A DNA stretch of 64,000 bases, taken from assembly GCA_016714975.1 (NCBI GenBank), contig JADKBR010000007.1, positions 1-64,000 on the forward strand. Direction: 5' to 3'. The notes under the pieces are model-generated. The model saw only the letters and a program-made list of their open reading frames with translations, ran no database searches and was not told the DNA's origin. The stretch comes from Candidatus Dechloromonas phosphorivorans (lineage in GTDB: Bacteria; Pseudomonadota; Gammaproteobacteria; Burkholderiales; Rhodocyclaceae). Positions 25,334 to 35,443 of this stretch are shown here, piece after piece (positions within the stretch are counted from its first letter, which is position 1; each line of letters begins with the position of its first letter). A program made the position numbers and the translations under genes.

Positions 25334-28264
25334 ATGGCACGCGACCTGACCCGCTGGAACCGTGCCGGACTCGACCGTGTGCGCTATGTCGATGGCAACG
25401 CGGCGGTGTTTCTCGAACGCATGCGCGCCCGGTTGGCGGCCGACTTCCCGCAATGGCCGGCCACCGCCGCGGCCGACGCCGCGCCGAGGGAAGCGATGGA
25501 AGCGGTCTATCAGCGCAACCCGGACGACCTGCTGTGGCAGCTCACGCGCGGCTACGCCCGCGCCAGCCATGTCCTCGCGGAATCGCTCGACGCCATCGCG
25601 AATGAAGGCTGGATCGGCACGGCAACGCAATGGGAAAGCCTGCGCCGGCTCACCGCCATGCTCGACTACGCGCCGCACCCACCGGCCTCGGCGTTCACCG
25701 AACTGGCGCTGGACTACAAGCCGACGGTGTCGGGCAGGGTGGCGGCAGGATTCCAGGTCAAGTACTCGCCGCCAACGGGCGGCAAGCCGCTGATCTTCGA
25801 AACGCTGGCCGACCTCGACGGTGACGCGGCGCTCAATGAACTGCGCCCGCTGGGCTGGGACCGCAACCCGCTGCGCCTGAGTGGCGCCACCCTGGTCCTC
25901 GCCGGGCGAATCGACAAGCTGAAGACGGGCGAACCGCTGCTCCTCGAGGACGAGCGCGACGGTCGCCTGCAGGCGCATCTGATCGTCGGCGCTCTGGTCG
26001 CCGCGGGCAGCACGACGATCCATCTCTCGCCACCGGTTTCGCGCCACGACGGCTTCCTGCGCGGCTATACGCGCTGTCACCTGCTGCCGACCGACAAGCT
26101 GCGGGCACTCGGGCCGCGCACCACCGGCGCCGAGGTTGGGCGCAGCCTGCGCATCGCCGGCAGCCTCGAAGGTCTGCGGGCCGGCGATCTGGTGGCCATC
26201 GGCCGACCGGAAGCGAAGCCCCTGTACCGTCGCATCAAGGCGGTACAGGGCGAACACCTGGTATTCCACGAGCCGCTTGGCGTCGTCGACCTGGCCAACA
26301 GCACGCTGATGACGCCGATCACCGTGCCGATTGCCCACCTCGGTGGCAACCGCCGCCTGATCCCGCCACCGAACATCACGCCGCCACGCGCCGGCTGGCG
26401 TGTGCGCAGCCTCTACGTTGCCGGCGACTGGAGCTGGCTGAACGGCCGCTGGCTGGCCGACATCCGCCACGCGGGCAATCCGGAGCGCGAATACCTGCCG
26501 GTTTATGAATGCATCAACGCCGACTACTTCCCGCCGGCCGGTGACAGCCAGCGCGAACAGTTGCTGGCCGGCTATACAGCGGTCACGCTGACCTGGTCGC
26601 CCGACGAGGACCGCACCGCCAGCGGCCAGTCGCTCGGCCTAGACAATCCGCAGGCCCTGCTGGTGGCGCCACGCGCGCCTGGCCCCTGGCGGCCCGACAC
26701 CTTCCTGCAGAAAAGCGACGACGGCCGCCTGAGCGAGCCACTGCTCGTCGAGCAGCCGAAGAAGCTCGCTCCCGGCGACCTCGCAGTGGTCGCTCGTGGC
26801 GGTTGCCTGGCATGGGCGAGGCTACGCCACGTCAGCGTCGATAGCGAGAACGCGCAAGCCCGACTGGAAACTGTCGGTGGCTGGCAGGATCGCGGCGACG
26901 GACCGTTCTACCTCGAAAGCAGCCGCGTCTTCGGCCATTTCAGCGAGGCCCGCGAGTTGCTCGACGGTCGCGTCAACCAGGCGCCGCTGACCGACGCCCG
27001 CATCCCGCTCGGCAGCCTGCCGCCGGCCTTGCGGCCGGGTCGCCTGGTACTCGCCGACAATGGCCGGACGGTGGTATCGACCCGCGTCAGCGAGATTTCC
27101 CCCGCCGGCGAGTCGCCCTGGCTGCACCTCGCCGCCCCACCGCCCAAGGGCAGCAGCTTCGGCAACCTGCGTCTCTTGGCCAACGTCGTCCTCGCCGCAC
27201 ATGGCGAAACCAGGCCGGCCAAGGCGCTCGGCAGCGGCAGCGGTGCCGCCAATCATCAGCGCTTCCTGCTCGATGTCGCGGATATCAGCTTCGTCCCCGA
27301 CCCGGCGATGCCGGCCGGCGTACGCGCCGACCTGGCGGTCAGGGTTGCCGGCGAGCTATGGACGCAAACCGCCAACCTGCGCGATTCCGGCCCGGCCGAT
27401 GCCCACTACCAGGTCCGCCCGAGCGAGGACGGCACGCTGTGGATCGAGTTCGGCGACGGTCGCAATGGTCGTCGCCTGCCGACCGGCGGCAACAACGTGC
27501 TGATCACCTACCGTCAGGGTGTTGGCGCCGCCGGCAACCTTCCCGCAGGCAGCCTGCTCCGGCCGGTGCATCCGCACCCGCTGCTCAGCGGCTGCCGGCA
27601 GCCGATGGCGGCTTCCGGCGGCGGCGAGCGCGAGTCGGTCGCGGCGCTACGCGAGAATGCCGCCGCAGCCTTGCTGGCACTGGAGCGTGCCGTCTCGCTC
27701 TCCGACTACGCCGCGCTGGTGCGCGCCAACGCCGGTGTTGCGCAGGCCAGCGCCTTCCGCCTGGCGACCGGCCGCGGTCAGCGCGAGAAGGTCGAAGTGG
27801 TGGTCGTCCCGGCCGGCGGCGGCAGCTTCACGCCGGCGCTCAAGGCCAGTCTCGAAGCCTTCCTGCTGGCGCATTCACTGCCTGGGGTGCAGACCCTGGT
27901 CAGCCCCTATCAGCCACTCGCGGTGCGCCTCAAGGCGACCGTGCGCGTGCGACCCGAAGCCTTCGAAGCCGATGCCGTGCGGGTGGCAGTGAGCGCTGCG
28001 CTGGCCACCGCCTTCGCGCTCGAACGCCGGCAACTCGGCCAGGTGCTGTATCGCGGCGAAATCTATGGTGTGGTCGATGCCGTGATCGGCGTCGAGAACA
28101 GCGATGTCGAGATTCTCATCGATGCCGGCGCGGCGACCGCTGCCCGGCGCGTGGCGCGCGATGGCAGCGGCCGCGTCCTGTCGGTACACCCGCAGGCGCG
28201 ACAATGCGTGCACCTGGCGAACAGCGCCGACATCGAGGTTCGCGTGGAGGACTTCAGCTTATGA
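25334..28264 (+). CDS. Large baseplate J-like wedge protein (Pvc12-like)
   Basis: The 976-residue product is the second, larger baseplate wedge component. Its N-terminus resembles that of the preceding protein, the middle is a long strand-rich insertion, and the C-terminal third contains the baseplate J core: WIEFGDGRNGRRLPTGGNNV, YRQGVGAAGNLPAGSL, LSDYAALVRANAGVAQASAF, and EIYGVVDAVIGVENSDVEIL. The family builds the hexagonal iris around the hub. The stop overlaps the next ATG by four bases. Confidence 0.88.
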   Translation: MARDLTRWNRAGLDRVRYVDGNAAVFLERMRARLAADFPQWPATAAADAAPREAMEAVYQRNPDDLLWQLTRGYARASHVLAESLDAIANEGWIGTATQWESLRRLTAMLDYAPHPPASAFTELALDYKPTVSGRVAAGFQVKYSPPTGGKPLIFETLADLDGDAALNELRPLGWDRNPLRLSGATLVLAGRIDKLKTGEPLLLEDERDGRLQAHLIVGALVAAGSTTIHLSPPVSRHDGFLRGYTRCHLLPTDKLRALGPRTTGAEVGRSLRIAGSLEGLRAGDLVAIGRPEAKPLYRRIKAVQGEHLVFHEPLGVVDLANSTLMTPITVPIAHLGGNRRLIPPPNITPPRAGWRVRSLYVAGDWSWLNGRWLADIRHAGNPEREYLPVYECINADYFPPAGDSQREQLLAGYTAVTLTWSPDEDRTASGQSLGLDNPQALLVAPRAPGPWRPDTFLQKSDDGRLSEPLLVEQPKKLAPGDLAVVARGGCLAWARLRHVSVDSENAQARLETVGGWQDRGDGPFYLESSRVFGHFSEARELLDGRVNQAPLTDARIPLGSLPPALRPGRLVLADNGRTVVSTRVSEISPAGESPWLHLAAPPPKGSSFGNLRLLANVVLAAHGETRPAKALGSGSGAANHQRFLLDVADISFVPDPAMPAGVRADLAVRVAGELWTQTANLRDSGPADAHYQVRPSEDGTLWIEFGDGRNGRRLPTGGNNVLITYRQGVGAAGNLPAGSLLRPVHPHPLLSGCRQPMAASGGGERESVAALRENAAAALLALERAVSLSDYAALVRANAGVAQASAFRLATGRGQREKVEVVVVPAGGGSFTPALKASLEAFLLAHSLPGVQTLVSPYQPLAVRLKATVRVRPEAFEADAVRVAVSAALATAFALERRQLGQVLYRGEIYGVVDAVIGVENSDVEILIDAGAATAARRVARDGSGRVLSVHPQARQCVHLANSADIEVRVEDFSL

Positions 28265-29922
28265 GCACCCGGCCGATGGATTTCGCCACCCTGCTCTACC
28301 GGCAGCTGCCGGAGGTCTTCCGCGAGCGCGACAACAGCAGCGAGCTGCCCGACGGTAGCCGCTTGCCGGGCGATCTGGCGCGCCTCTGCGCCACCTGGGG
28401 TGACCTCCTCGACGCTCTCTACCGCACCCAGCTGCAGCGTTACTACGACATCTTTCCCGACCAGGAAGGGGATCGCGACGCCGAAGGACTGGCGCGCGGC
28501 TGCCAGCCATGGGTTCTGCCCTACCTGGCGCAATTGCTCGATGTGCAACTGATCGCGCCGCTCGAAAGTGGTCGCCGTGAAGAAATCGCGCGCGCCATCG
28601 CCTGGCGCCAACGCAAGGGAACGCCGCAGTCGGTGGAGGAGATCGCCGACAGCATCGCCGGCATCGAGGTGGAAGTCAGCGAAGGCTTCCGCCGGCTGGC
28701 GACCACCCCGCGCGCCGGTTTCACGCTGCTGCCGGAGAGTGTGTTCGGCGAGCCTGACGGCCGCTTCGACCGTCGTTTCCGCCTGCAACGAGTCGAGCAT
28801 CCGGGTCTGCCGGGTGGCAGCGTCGATTTTCGTCGCGCCTCGCGGGCGATCCGCGCCGATGCCGACAGCCCGGCCAGCCAGACCACCACCTTCGCCGGCA
28901 CGGCGGTCGCCTGGCGGCAGAAATGGCCGCACGGCGTGCCCTGCTTTGCGCTCAGCTTCCAGGACGTGGCGCCGCGCACAGCCGACCTGCGCACGGCCGG
29001 CGCGGCGCGCGGGCACGCCCATCCGCGCCGGGTCATCCTGCACGCACCGCCCTTCGCGGGCTTCTTCGCGCCGCAACCGGTTAGCGTGCAGTGGACAGCG
29101 ATCCGCGACGCCGTCATCGCCGGCGACGCCCTGCCGGCGGATCTGCCGCTGCGCCTGGTCAGCGCCCCGGGCAGCCGCACACTCAGCGGGCTCGGCGAGA
29201 CGCCGGTACGCATCCGGGGCGTCGTCGAACTTGACGAGGTGCTCGACTGGAGCTTCGCCAACCTCTGGTTCGACAACCGCCTGGAGGTCAGCGATGGTCG
29301 GGTCGCAGCGACCGGTTGCGCCTTCCGCGAGCTGCAGATCAACACCATTGATGCGGCGCGCCCGGTGCTGGCGGCACACGCCAGCCTGTTCAAGCGACTG
29401 CTGGCGCCACGCAGCCTGGTCAGCGGCGAGTACCTGACGATCCTCGAACGCCTGGTCTGCGAGCGGCTGCAGCTCAGCGACTCGATCCTGATGCCGGCAC
29501 CGCACAAGGACCTGCTCGACAACGATGTGCCGGTCGGCGGCTGCATCCGCTTCTCGCGCCTGCCCTACATGCCACTGCCGCCCGATCCGGACGACCCCTC
29601 GCTGGCCAATGATCCGCGCTGGCAGGCGCAGGGTCGGCGCTCGATGCTGCGCCTGCACGCCGCCAGTTGCACGACGCTGACGCCGATCTTCTGGAACACG
29701 GATTTCGGCGAACCCGGCTGCGCCGTGCTGCACCCCTCGGCCGACGATCGCCTGCGTTTCGGCGCCGAGGACGGCGGCGAGATGGGCGCTTGCCACGTGC
29801 TTGCCTACACCCTGCGCGAACGCGCGGTGATCGACAAGCTGAAGGATTTTCTGCCGGTGGGCATCGAAGCGGTGCTCGCCCCTGATGCGAGCCTGGTCTG
29901 CGCTCCGCCGCAACCGAGATAG
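28261..29922 (+). CDS. gpI-like tail/baseplate protein with large C-terminal extension
   Basis: The N-terminal 200 residues fit the phage P2 gpI family (LLYRQLPEVFRERDN, DALYRTQLQRYYDIFPDQEG, AIAWRQRKGTPQSVEEIADS), a baseplate component that contacts the fibres. The 553-residue length is far beyond P2 gpI (about 180). The C-terminal part has repeated strand-loop elements such as GCAFRELQINTIDAARPVLA and GCIRFSRLPYMPLPPDPDD and may serve as a fibre anchor. It precedes the DUF6519 beta-helix protein. Confidence 0.8.
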   Translation: MSTRPMDFATLLYRQLPEVFRERDNSSELPDGSRLPGDLARLCATWGDLLDALYRTQLQRYYDIFPDQEGDRDAEGLARGCQPWVLPYLAQLLDVQLIAPLESGRREEIARAIAWRQRKGTPQSVEEIADSIAGIEVEVSEGFRRLATTPRAGFTLLPESVFGEPDGRFDRRFRLQRVEHPGLPGGSVDFRRASRAIRADADSPASQTTTFAGTAVAWRQKWPHGVPCFALSFQDVAPRTADLRTAGAARGHAHPRRVILHAPPFAGFFAPQPVSVQWTAIRDAVIAGDALPADLPLRLVSAPGSRTLSGLGETPVRIRGVVELDEVLDWSFANLWFDNRLEVSDGRVAATGCAFRELQINTIDAARPVLAAHASLFKRLLAPRSLVSGEYLTILERLVCERLQLSDSILMPAPHKDLLDNDVPVGGCIRFSRLPYMPLPPDPDDPSLANDPRWQAQGRRSMLRLHAASCTTLTPIFWNTDFGEPGCAVLHPSADDRLRFGAEDGGEMGACHVLAYTLRERAVIDKLKDFLPVGIEAVLAPDASLVCAPPQPR

Positions 29923-29932
29923 GACATAGCCC

Positions 29933-32900
29933 ATGAAAACCCAGATCTCCCGTGACACCTTCCAGCCCACCCGCCGCTATTCCGGAGTGCAGCTGCAACA
30001 GGGCCGGATGATCGTCGATGCCGACTGGAACGAGCTGTCAGACATCGTGCGTGCCCGCCTCGAAGCCGCTCTCGCCGACGCCGTATCCTCCGGCGCTCCG
30101 AAGGTCGGCGGCCTCGAACTGTTCTTCTCCGGCCCCAACCTGCTCGTGCGACCAGGCCGCCTGTACGTCGAGGGAGTACCGGCGACGCTTGATGGTCCCG
30201 ACAGCGGCGTCGCGCTGACCGCCCAACCCGATTATCCGCATTCCCCGCCGCTGCCGGCAGCCGGCAACCTGCGCTTCTATGCCGACGTCTGGGAACGTTC
30301 GGTGAGCGCGCTCGAAGACGCCGAGCTGATGGACCCCGGTCTGCACGGCGCCGACACCGCGACGCGCAGCCAGACCATGCTGCAGATCAAGTGGTGCGAC
30401 CCGGCGGTCAACCCGGCCGACGCAACCGTCAACCCGGTGCTCGGCAGCGCACCGCTGAGCCTGCGGCTACGTTCGATCGCCGCTGCCGGCGACCCCTGCG
30501 ACCCCTGTGCCGCCGAAGTCGAAGTCGATGAGCGGATCGGCAATTACCTCTTCCGGGTTGAGGTGCATGCGGTCGCCCGCTCCGGCGGCGATACCCTGGT
30601 CACCCTCAAATGGTCGCGTGACAACGGCGCCGAGGCCTACGCCGTCGGCGCCACACCGGCCGGCTTCGGGCAGGGCTCGTGGGTCTGGGAGTACTTCGAT
30701 GCGGCGAGCGAAAAGCAGCTCGGCAATCACCTGACCAGCGGCTTCCAGCCGCGTCGCGGAATTCTCAGCGAAAGCTTCACGCTGCCTGCCGCGGCCGGCG
30801 ATCCGCGCGATTTCGTCCGCCAGTGGGACGGCTTTGCCACCATCAATATCAGCAGCAACGCCCTCGTCGCCGGCAGCGACCGCGGCACCACCCTGTCGGG
30901 CGGGATTGCCACCGAGGCGCACGGTCGGGTGAACATCGCCGGCGGCAGCTTCTCGGCCAACCTTGAACTGCTCGAACTCGATCTCGCCTACAGCGGACGC
31001 AACTTTGTCGCCGGCGACTACTGGCTGGCGACCGTGCGCGAAGCCGTCCAGGCGAGTGGCGACCTGGTGCTCGCCGCGCAACCGCCGCGCGGGCCGCGTC
31101 ACCACTACCTCGAACTGGGCCAGCGGGTCGCCGGCGCGCTGGTCGCACCGCCAGGCGTCAGCGCCGATGCCCACAGCCGGCGGATGAACTTCCCGCCGCT
31201 CGCCAACCTCACCGCTGCCGACGTTGCCTTCAGCGAACCGGCTGGCTGCAGCGGCCTCTACGCCGGGGCGCCGAACGTTCAGGAAGCCCTCGCGCGCATC
31301 TGCCAGATCGGCGCCGCCAACGTCGGTGTCACGCTGCCGGCACCGCTGCCGCCCAACACCGTCGCCAGCCTGCTGGCGGCCCAGCTCGGCGCCGGCTGGC
31401 CGGACCTCGACGGCCAGCCGCGGACCCCATCGGTCCAGGACATGCTGCAGGCACTGCTACTCACCGCCAATGCCGCCGCACTGCCCTACACCGTGCCGGC
31501 CTGCGGCACGGCCGCGGCGCCGACCGTACGCAGCCTGCTTGGCCTGGCGCCGGGCCCGAACCAGGTCGGCGCCGTGCTGCAGAACCTGCTGTGCAACCTC
31601 AGCGGCGACCGGCTGCCACTCAACCCGGCGACACTGACCTGCCCCGATCTGATCAACTCCGGCGAAACGACGCTGCAGGGGGGCCTCGATTTCCTCTGTC
31701 GGACGCGCCTTACCAGCTGCGCGGTGACCGTTCCGGTCGGCCAGCTCGAAACCCTGCTGCGCGACTTCTCCACCGGCAATGCCAGCGATCTCTGGCTGTG
31801 CCTGCTGCCCGGCGAGCACCGGATCGAAGCCGCGCTGGACGTGGCCGGCAAGCGCAGCCTGCGCATCAGCGCGGCGGCGGCCGGCGCCAGTACGATACGC
31901 GTGGTCACCGGAGTGCTCCGCCTGGAGGCCCAGGAACTGGGCCTCGAAGGGATCGGAATGGTCTGCGTCAGCGCGTCGCGCGTTGTCTTGCGGGCCAATC
32001 GCCTGGTTGCCAACCGCTGCACCTTCAGCCGCAACAGCAGCAGCAACGCGCTGCCACCGATGATCCGTCTCGAGGCCCTGGCCAACGGCGCCGAACTGAT
32101 CTGGCGCGACAATGTGATGAGCGACACCTGGTCGCGGCCAGTCCAGCCGGGCGGCGGCCTCGACCTCTTCAATCCGAATCTGGTCGGCAACGCCGCGGTG
32201 GTGGCCGCCGCCAACAACATCCGCAACAACCCGACGATCTACGAGGATGTGGCGCTCTACGAGCAAGCTGCCGGACAACTCGCCGACGCCATCAACGGCA
32301 TGAGCGGTGGCGAACGGCTGGCCTGGCGAGACCGGGTCAACAATGCCCCACGCGGTGCAGCACGGGCCGGCGGCGGCATCGAGCCGACGGGCCGCGCGGC
32401 GCTGATCAACAATGCGCTGCTGATGGAAAGTCAGCCACTGCTCGCCAACGCCAGCTTTGGCCAGCGCGACCGCTTTGAAACGCAGGCCAGTTTCGTCAAT
32501 TCGATCGACCGCATCAACGCGGCTGGCGGCGCGACCAGCGCCGTGCGCGACGAGATGGAAGAACTGGTCGCCATCCTCTTCGAGTTCGGCTACGGAGTCG
32601 CGCTCGGCGTAGCCAGCAACCAGCTCTCGGGAAGCCTCACCGACAACCATTTCGACGGCGAACTGTTGCTGATGAACGGCCTCGACAGTGGCCTCGACCC
32701 ACAGGACGTGACCATCGCCGCGCGCACCGGCGCCGTCGCCAACAGTGTCAGCAATGGCGCGGTTGGCCACCTGAGCCTCACCGGCAACCGTATCCAGCGA
32801 TTGTGGGCGCGCCTGCCCAACGGCTCGGTCGGCAACAATACCCTGCTGCAGACTGTCCCCGGCTACGCCTCGCTGTCGCTCTCGAGCAACCAGTTCTTCG

Positions 32901-33115
32901 AGTTCGGACATTCGGTCGTCGCGGCCGTGCTTACCGTGCAGGGCAACCGCTTCATCGATGGCGGCACGGGCAGCCGCTCGATCGCCCGGCTGCTTGCCAA
33001 TCGCACGGCGATCACCGGCAACGTGGCCGCTGCCGGCAACGAGGCCGCAGTGATCACCGTCGTCGGCCCGACGATGGCAAGTTCCGCCAACCTGGTGAGC
33101 ATCAACCGCGTGTAG
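29933..33115 (+). CDS. DUF6519 protein with beta-helix region (candidate surface or fibre component)
   Basis: The 1060-residue product begins KTQISRDTFQPTRRYSGVQL and QQGRMIVDADWNELSD, the DUF6519 signature found in eCIS loci. The C-terminal half (about 590-1060) has short Asn/Gly-rich strands such as ANRLVANRCTFSRNSSSNAL and SLSSNQFFEFGHSVVAAVLT typical of right-handed parallel beta-helices that bind carbohydrate. It lies after the wedge and gpI-like genes where fibres are often encoded. Receptor binding is inferred from fold and position only. Confidence 0.8.
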   Translation: MKTQISRDTFQPTRRYSGVQLQQGRMIVDADWNELSDIVRARLEAALADAVSSGAPKVGGLELFFSGPNLLVRPGRLYVEGVPATLDGPDSGVALTAQPDYPHSPPLPAAGNLRFYADVWERSVSALEDAELMDPGLHGADTATRSQTMLQIKWCDPAVNPADATVNPVLGSAPLSLRLRSIAAAGDPCDPCAAEVEVDERIGNYLFRVEVHAVARSGGDTLVTLKWSRDNGAEAYAVGATPAGFGQGSWVWEYFDAASEKQLGNHLTSGFQPRRGILSESFTLPAAAGDPRDFVRQWDGFATINISSNALVAGSDRGTTLSGGIATEAHGRVNIAGGSFSANLELLELDLAYSGRNFVAGDYWLATVREAVQASGDLVLAAQPPRGPRHHYLELGQRVAGALVAPPGVSADAHSRRMNFPPLANLTAADVAFSEPAGCSGLYAGAPNVQEALARICQIGAANVGVTLPAPLPPNTVASLLAAQLGAGWPDLDGQPRTPSVQDMLQALLLTANAAALPYTVPACGTAAAPTVRSLLGLAPGPNQVGAVLQNLLCNLSGDRLPLNPATLTCPDLINSGETTLQGGLDFLCRTRLTSCAVTVPVGQLETLLRDFSTGNASDLWLCLLPGEHRIEAALDVAGKRSLRISAAAAGASTIRVVTGVLRLEAQELGLEGIGMVCVSASRVVLRANRLVANRCTFSRNSSSNALPPMIRLEALANGAELIWRDNVMSDTWSRPVQPGGGLDLFNPNLVGNAAVVAAANNIRNNPTIYEDVALYEQAAGQLADAINGMSGGERLAWRDRVNNAPRGAARAGGGIEPTGRAALINNALLMESQPLLANASFGQRDRFETQASFVNSIDRINAAGGATSAVRDEMEELVAILFEFGYGVALGVASNQLSGSLTDNHFDGELLLMNGLDSGLDPQDVTIAARTGAVANSVSNGAVGHLSLTGNRIQRLWARLPNGSVGNNTLLQTVPGYASLSLSSNQFFEFGHSVVAAVLTVQGNRFIDGGTGSRSIARLLANRTAITGNVAAAGNEAAVITVVGPTMASSANLVSINRV

Positions 33116-33181
33116 GGCAGGAACCGGCGCCGGCAGCAGGGCCGCGGTCCGCCCGTCCGATCACAGGAGAGGAGGTAGAAC

Positions 33182-34409
33182 ATGCATACCCACCTGATCC
33201 GTTTGCGCAGCCGCGCCGGTGCTTCCCGCAGCGGCAGCGCCGCGCCCCATCCGCAGCATGCCCGCGCCGGCGCCGAACAGGTTGCCAGTGCCCTGGGCAG
33301 CCCGCTGCAGACCAAACTGACCCTCGGCGCCCCGGCTGATGCGCACGAGCGCGAAGCGGATGCCGTCGCCGAACGCGTCCTGCGCATGCCCGAGGGGGTC
33401 GGCCCGTTGCATCCGGTCGGCGAAGGCATCCAGCGCATGTGCGCCGAATGCGAGGAGGAGGAGTCCGTCCAGCGCAAGACAGCCGAAGAAGAAAGCGAAG
33501 AGGAGGAAGTGCAGACCAAGGCGGTGGCCAATGCAGCCGTGGCCGGCCCGGTCGCCAGCGACACCGCCGCCGGTATCCAGGCGCAACGCGGCCGTGGTCA
33601 GCCACTTCCGGCCAGCGAGCGTGCCTTCTTCGAACCGCGTTTCGGTGCCTCGCTCGACCACGTCAAGGTCCATGCCGACGACCGTGCCGCCGGTCTCTCT
33701 GCCAGCCTTTCGGCACGCGCCTTCACCGTTGGCCGGGATGTCTTCTTCGGCGGCGGCGAGTACCGGCCGGGTACCGCCTCTGGCCGCCACCTGCTGGCAC
33801 ACGAGCTGACGCACGTCCTGCAGCAGGACAGTGCCTCGGCAACGCAGGTGCGGCGGATGTCGATCTCGCAGTACAAGTTCACCAAGGGCACTTGCGGCGA
33901 ACGCAATGTCCAGTGGGTATTCAGCCTCGATACGGCGGCGGCCACCGACGGTTACATCGTGCAGAAGGTGGTGCCGACCGAAGTCACCATGGGCTGCAGC
34001 ATCCTCGGCGGCGCATCGCCGGCGGTGGAAGTGTATTGGGAGGCCTGGAAGATCAAGAAGGGCGACAAGGTCGACTGGACCACGACCCGCGATTCGTGGA
34101 CCGACGGCAGCAGCTACCCAGCCCACCCCAACGGCAGCGGCAGTCAGGTCACGCCGGGAGAGGTGAAGTTTTTCCCGATTTCCAAGACCGGCGATCTGGG
34201 CGATTTCGGCGTTGCCCCGGCGACCAGCAACGGCTGGGGGCCCGGGCAAGGTCAAGCGGGCCGGCGACCTGCCCTCGACCGCCAGCGAACCCTCGTGGTG
34301 GGGCGACAAGCCGGTCGAAGGTCCGGCAACCCGCATGGCAAGTTCCAGCTGGAGTTGCTGCGATGCCGACCCGAAGAAACACACCAGCGAGGTCAAGGCG
34401 AAACCCTGA
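33182..34409 (+). CDS. DUF4157 candidate eCIS cargo protein, frameshifted at a G5 run
   Basis: DUF4157 domains mark proteins associated with eCIS particles. This one has an acidic repeat region (CAECEEEES, EEESEEEEVQTK), the FEPRFGASLDHVKVHADD segment and the zinc-protease-like motif HLLAHELTHVLQQ (HELTH 207-211). After ATSNGWGP the frame must move by one base at GGGGG (34236-34242) to continue as GKVKRAGDLPSTASEPSWWG and end TSEVKAKP at 34409. Without the shift the frame reads on as nonsense. A ribosome site AGGAGAGGAGGT precedes the start. The C-terminal 180 residues are unrecognised and may be the effector. Confidence 0.75.
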
Positions 34410-34501
34410 GCGAGAGCGTCTACCGCCATGCAAGCGATCGCCGTGCGCAGCAGGCAATACCGGGCAGGTCACGGCCATGCACGGAGTGCCGGGAGCGCCC
34501 G

Positions 34502-35434
34502 GTGAAGATTACCCGACGGCGGCAAGCGGCGCCCACCTGGCAACCTGCGGCCTCTTTGCCACACCCGCGCACCGACGGCGGCGGCGTGCGCGAGGTCATC
34601 CGGCGACAGGACAAGCCACCGGCGAAGCAAGGACCAGCGGCCTCGGCGCTGGCCACCGGCGTCCTGCGCAGCAGCGGCTTCGGTGACTGGCACTATGTCG
34701 CTTACCTCGACCAGAAAACCATCCTGCTCGCCCGCAACGTCGCCAGCGGCAACCGCGAGCGACGCATCGGCACCATCCCGTGGATCACCCGCAACCCGGG
34801 CAACATCACGGTTTCCCAGAAGCCCGAGCAGGAGACCGGCCCCGGCCCCAAGGAAGCCTTCCGGCAAGGCGCCTACGCCAAGGGCGGCGTGACCCAGCAG
34901 GACCAGGACACGCTGCGCTACGCGGTCTTCCCCAGCGTCGCCGAGGGACTGGCAGCGATCTGGCCACAACTCGTCGTGCTCAACCAGAGCAACGGCGGCA
35001 AGCTCACCCTGCTCGGCGCGATGAAGATCTTCAAGGGGGTTGAGGCCAACGAAACCGCAGCGGTGAAGGATAGCTACGTGGCGGGCATCGCCGATCTGCT
35101 GACTGACATAATCCTCGAACACGGGGACAGCGAAGAAGGCGCCGCAGCCGGCCCAGGCGCGGTCCGCGCCGAAGCGCGCAAGGCGGCACTGGCGATCCTC
35201 AATACACCGATGAGCGAGCTCAGCGCGGCCGACGTGCGCTTCGACATGGCCCGCGAGGCATTGGTACACAAGGAAGGCGGGCTCAACGCGCCGGGCGTCA
35301 CCTACCAGTGCGACCAGGGCTTCCTGGCCAACAGCAGCGGCTCCTACACCGACGCCCAATGGACGGCGATCGAAGCGCTAAAGGCCTCGGCGCCGGTGCT
35401 GGGCGAACTGCGCCGCTTGCTCGCCTGCGCCTGA
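34502..35434 (+). CDS. Putative peptidoglycan-hydrolase-like cargo protein
   Basis: The 310-residue product contains IPWITRNPGNITVSQ (about 95-110) and LRYAVFPSVAEGLAAIWPQL, a pattern seen in virion-associated lysin-like proteins. The N-terminal 60 residues are basic and Pro/Gln-rich. The GTG at 34502 has GGGAG upstream, but an ATG at 34428 in another frame (MQAIAVRSRQY) resembles the start of the following DUF4157 gene, so the true N-terminus may lie there with one more frameshift near 34500. It sits between two DUF4157 genes. Family assignment is tentative. Confidence 0.55.
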   Translation: MKITRRRQAAPTWQPAASLPHPRTDGGGVREVIRRQDKPPAKQGPAASALATGVLRSSGFGDWHYVAYLDQKTILLARNVASGNRERRIGTIPWITRNPGNITVSQKPEQETGPGPKEAFRQGAYAKGGVTQQDQDTLRYAVFPSVAEGLAAIWPQLVVLNQSNGGKLTLLGAMKIFKGVEANETAAVKDSYVAGIADLLTDIILEHGDSEEGAAAGPGAVRAEARKAALAILNTPMSELSAADVRFDMAREALVHKEGGLNAPGVTYQCDQGFLANSSGSYTDAQWTAIEALKASAPVLGELRRLLACA

Positions 35435-35443
35435 ACTACCGTC

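Noticed and set aside
28063..29970. A 635-residue antisense frame opposite the gpI-like gene
   Set aside because: Shadow of the eCIS genes; no ribosome site and no motif.
33182..35434. One uninterrupted 750-residue frame covering the first DUF4157 gene and the lysin-like gene
   Set aside because: The middle (about 34245-34500) reads as Arg/Gln-rich nonsense, while another frame gives a natural end at 34409; two genes with a frameshift fit better.
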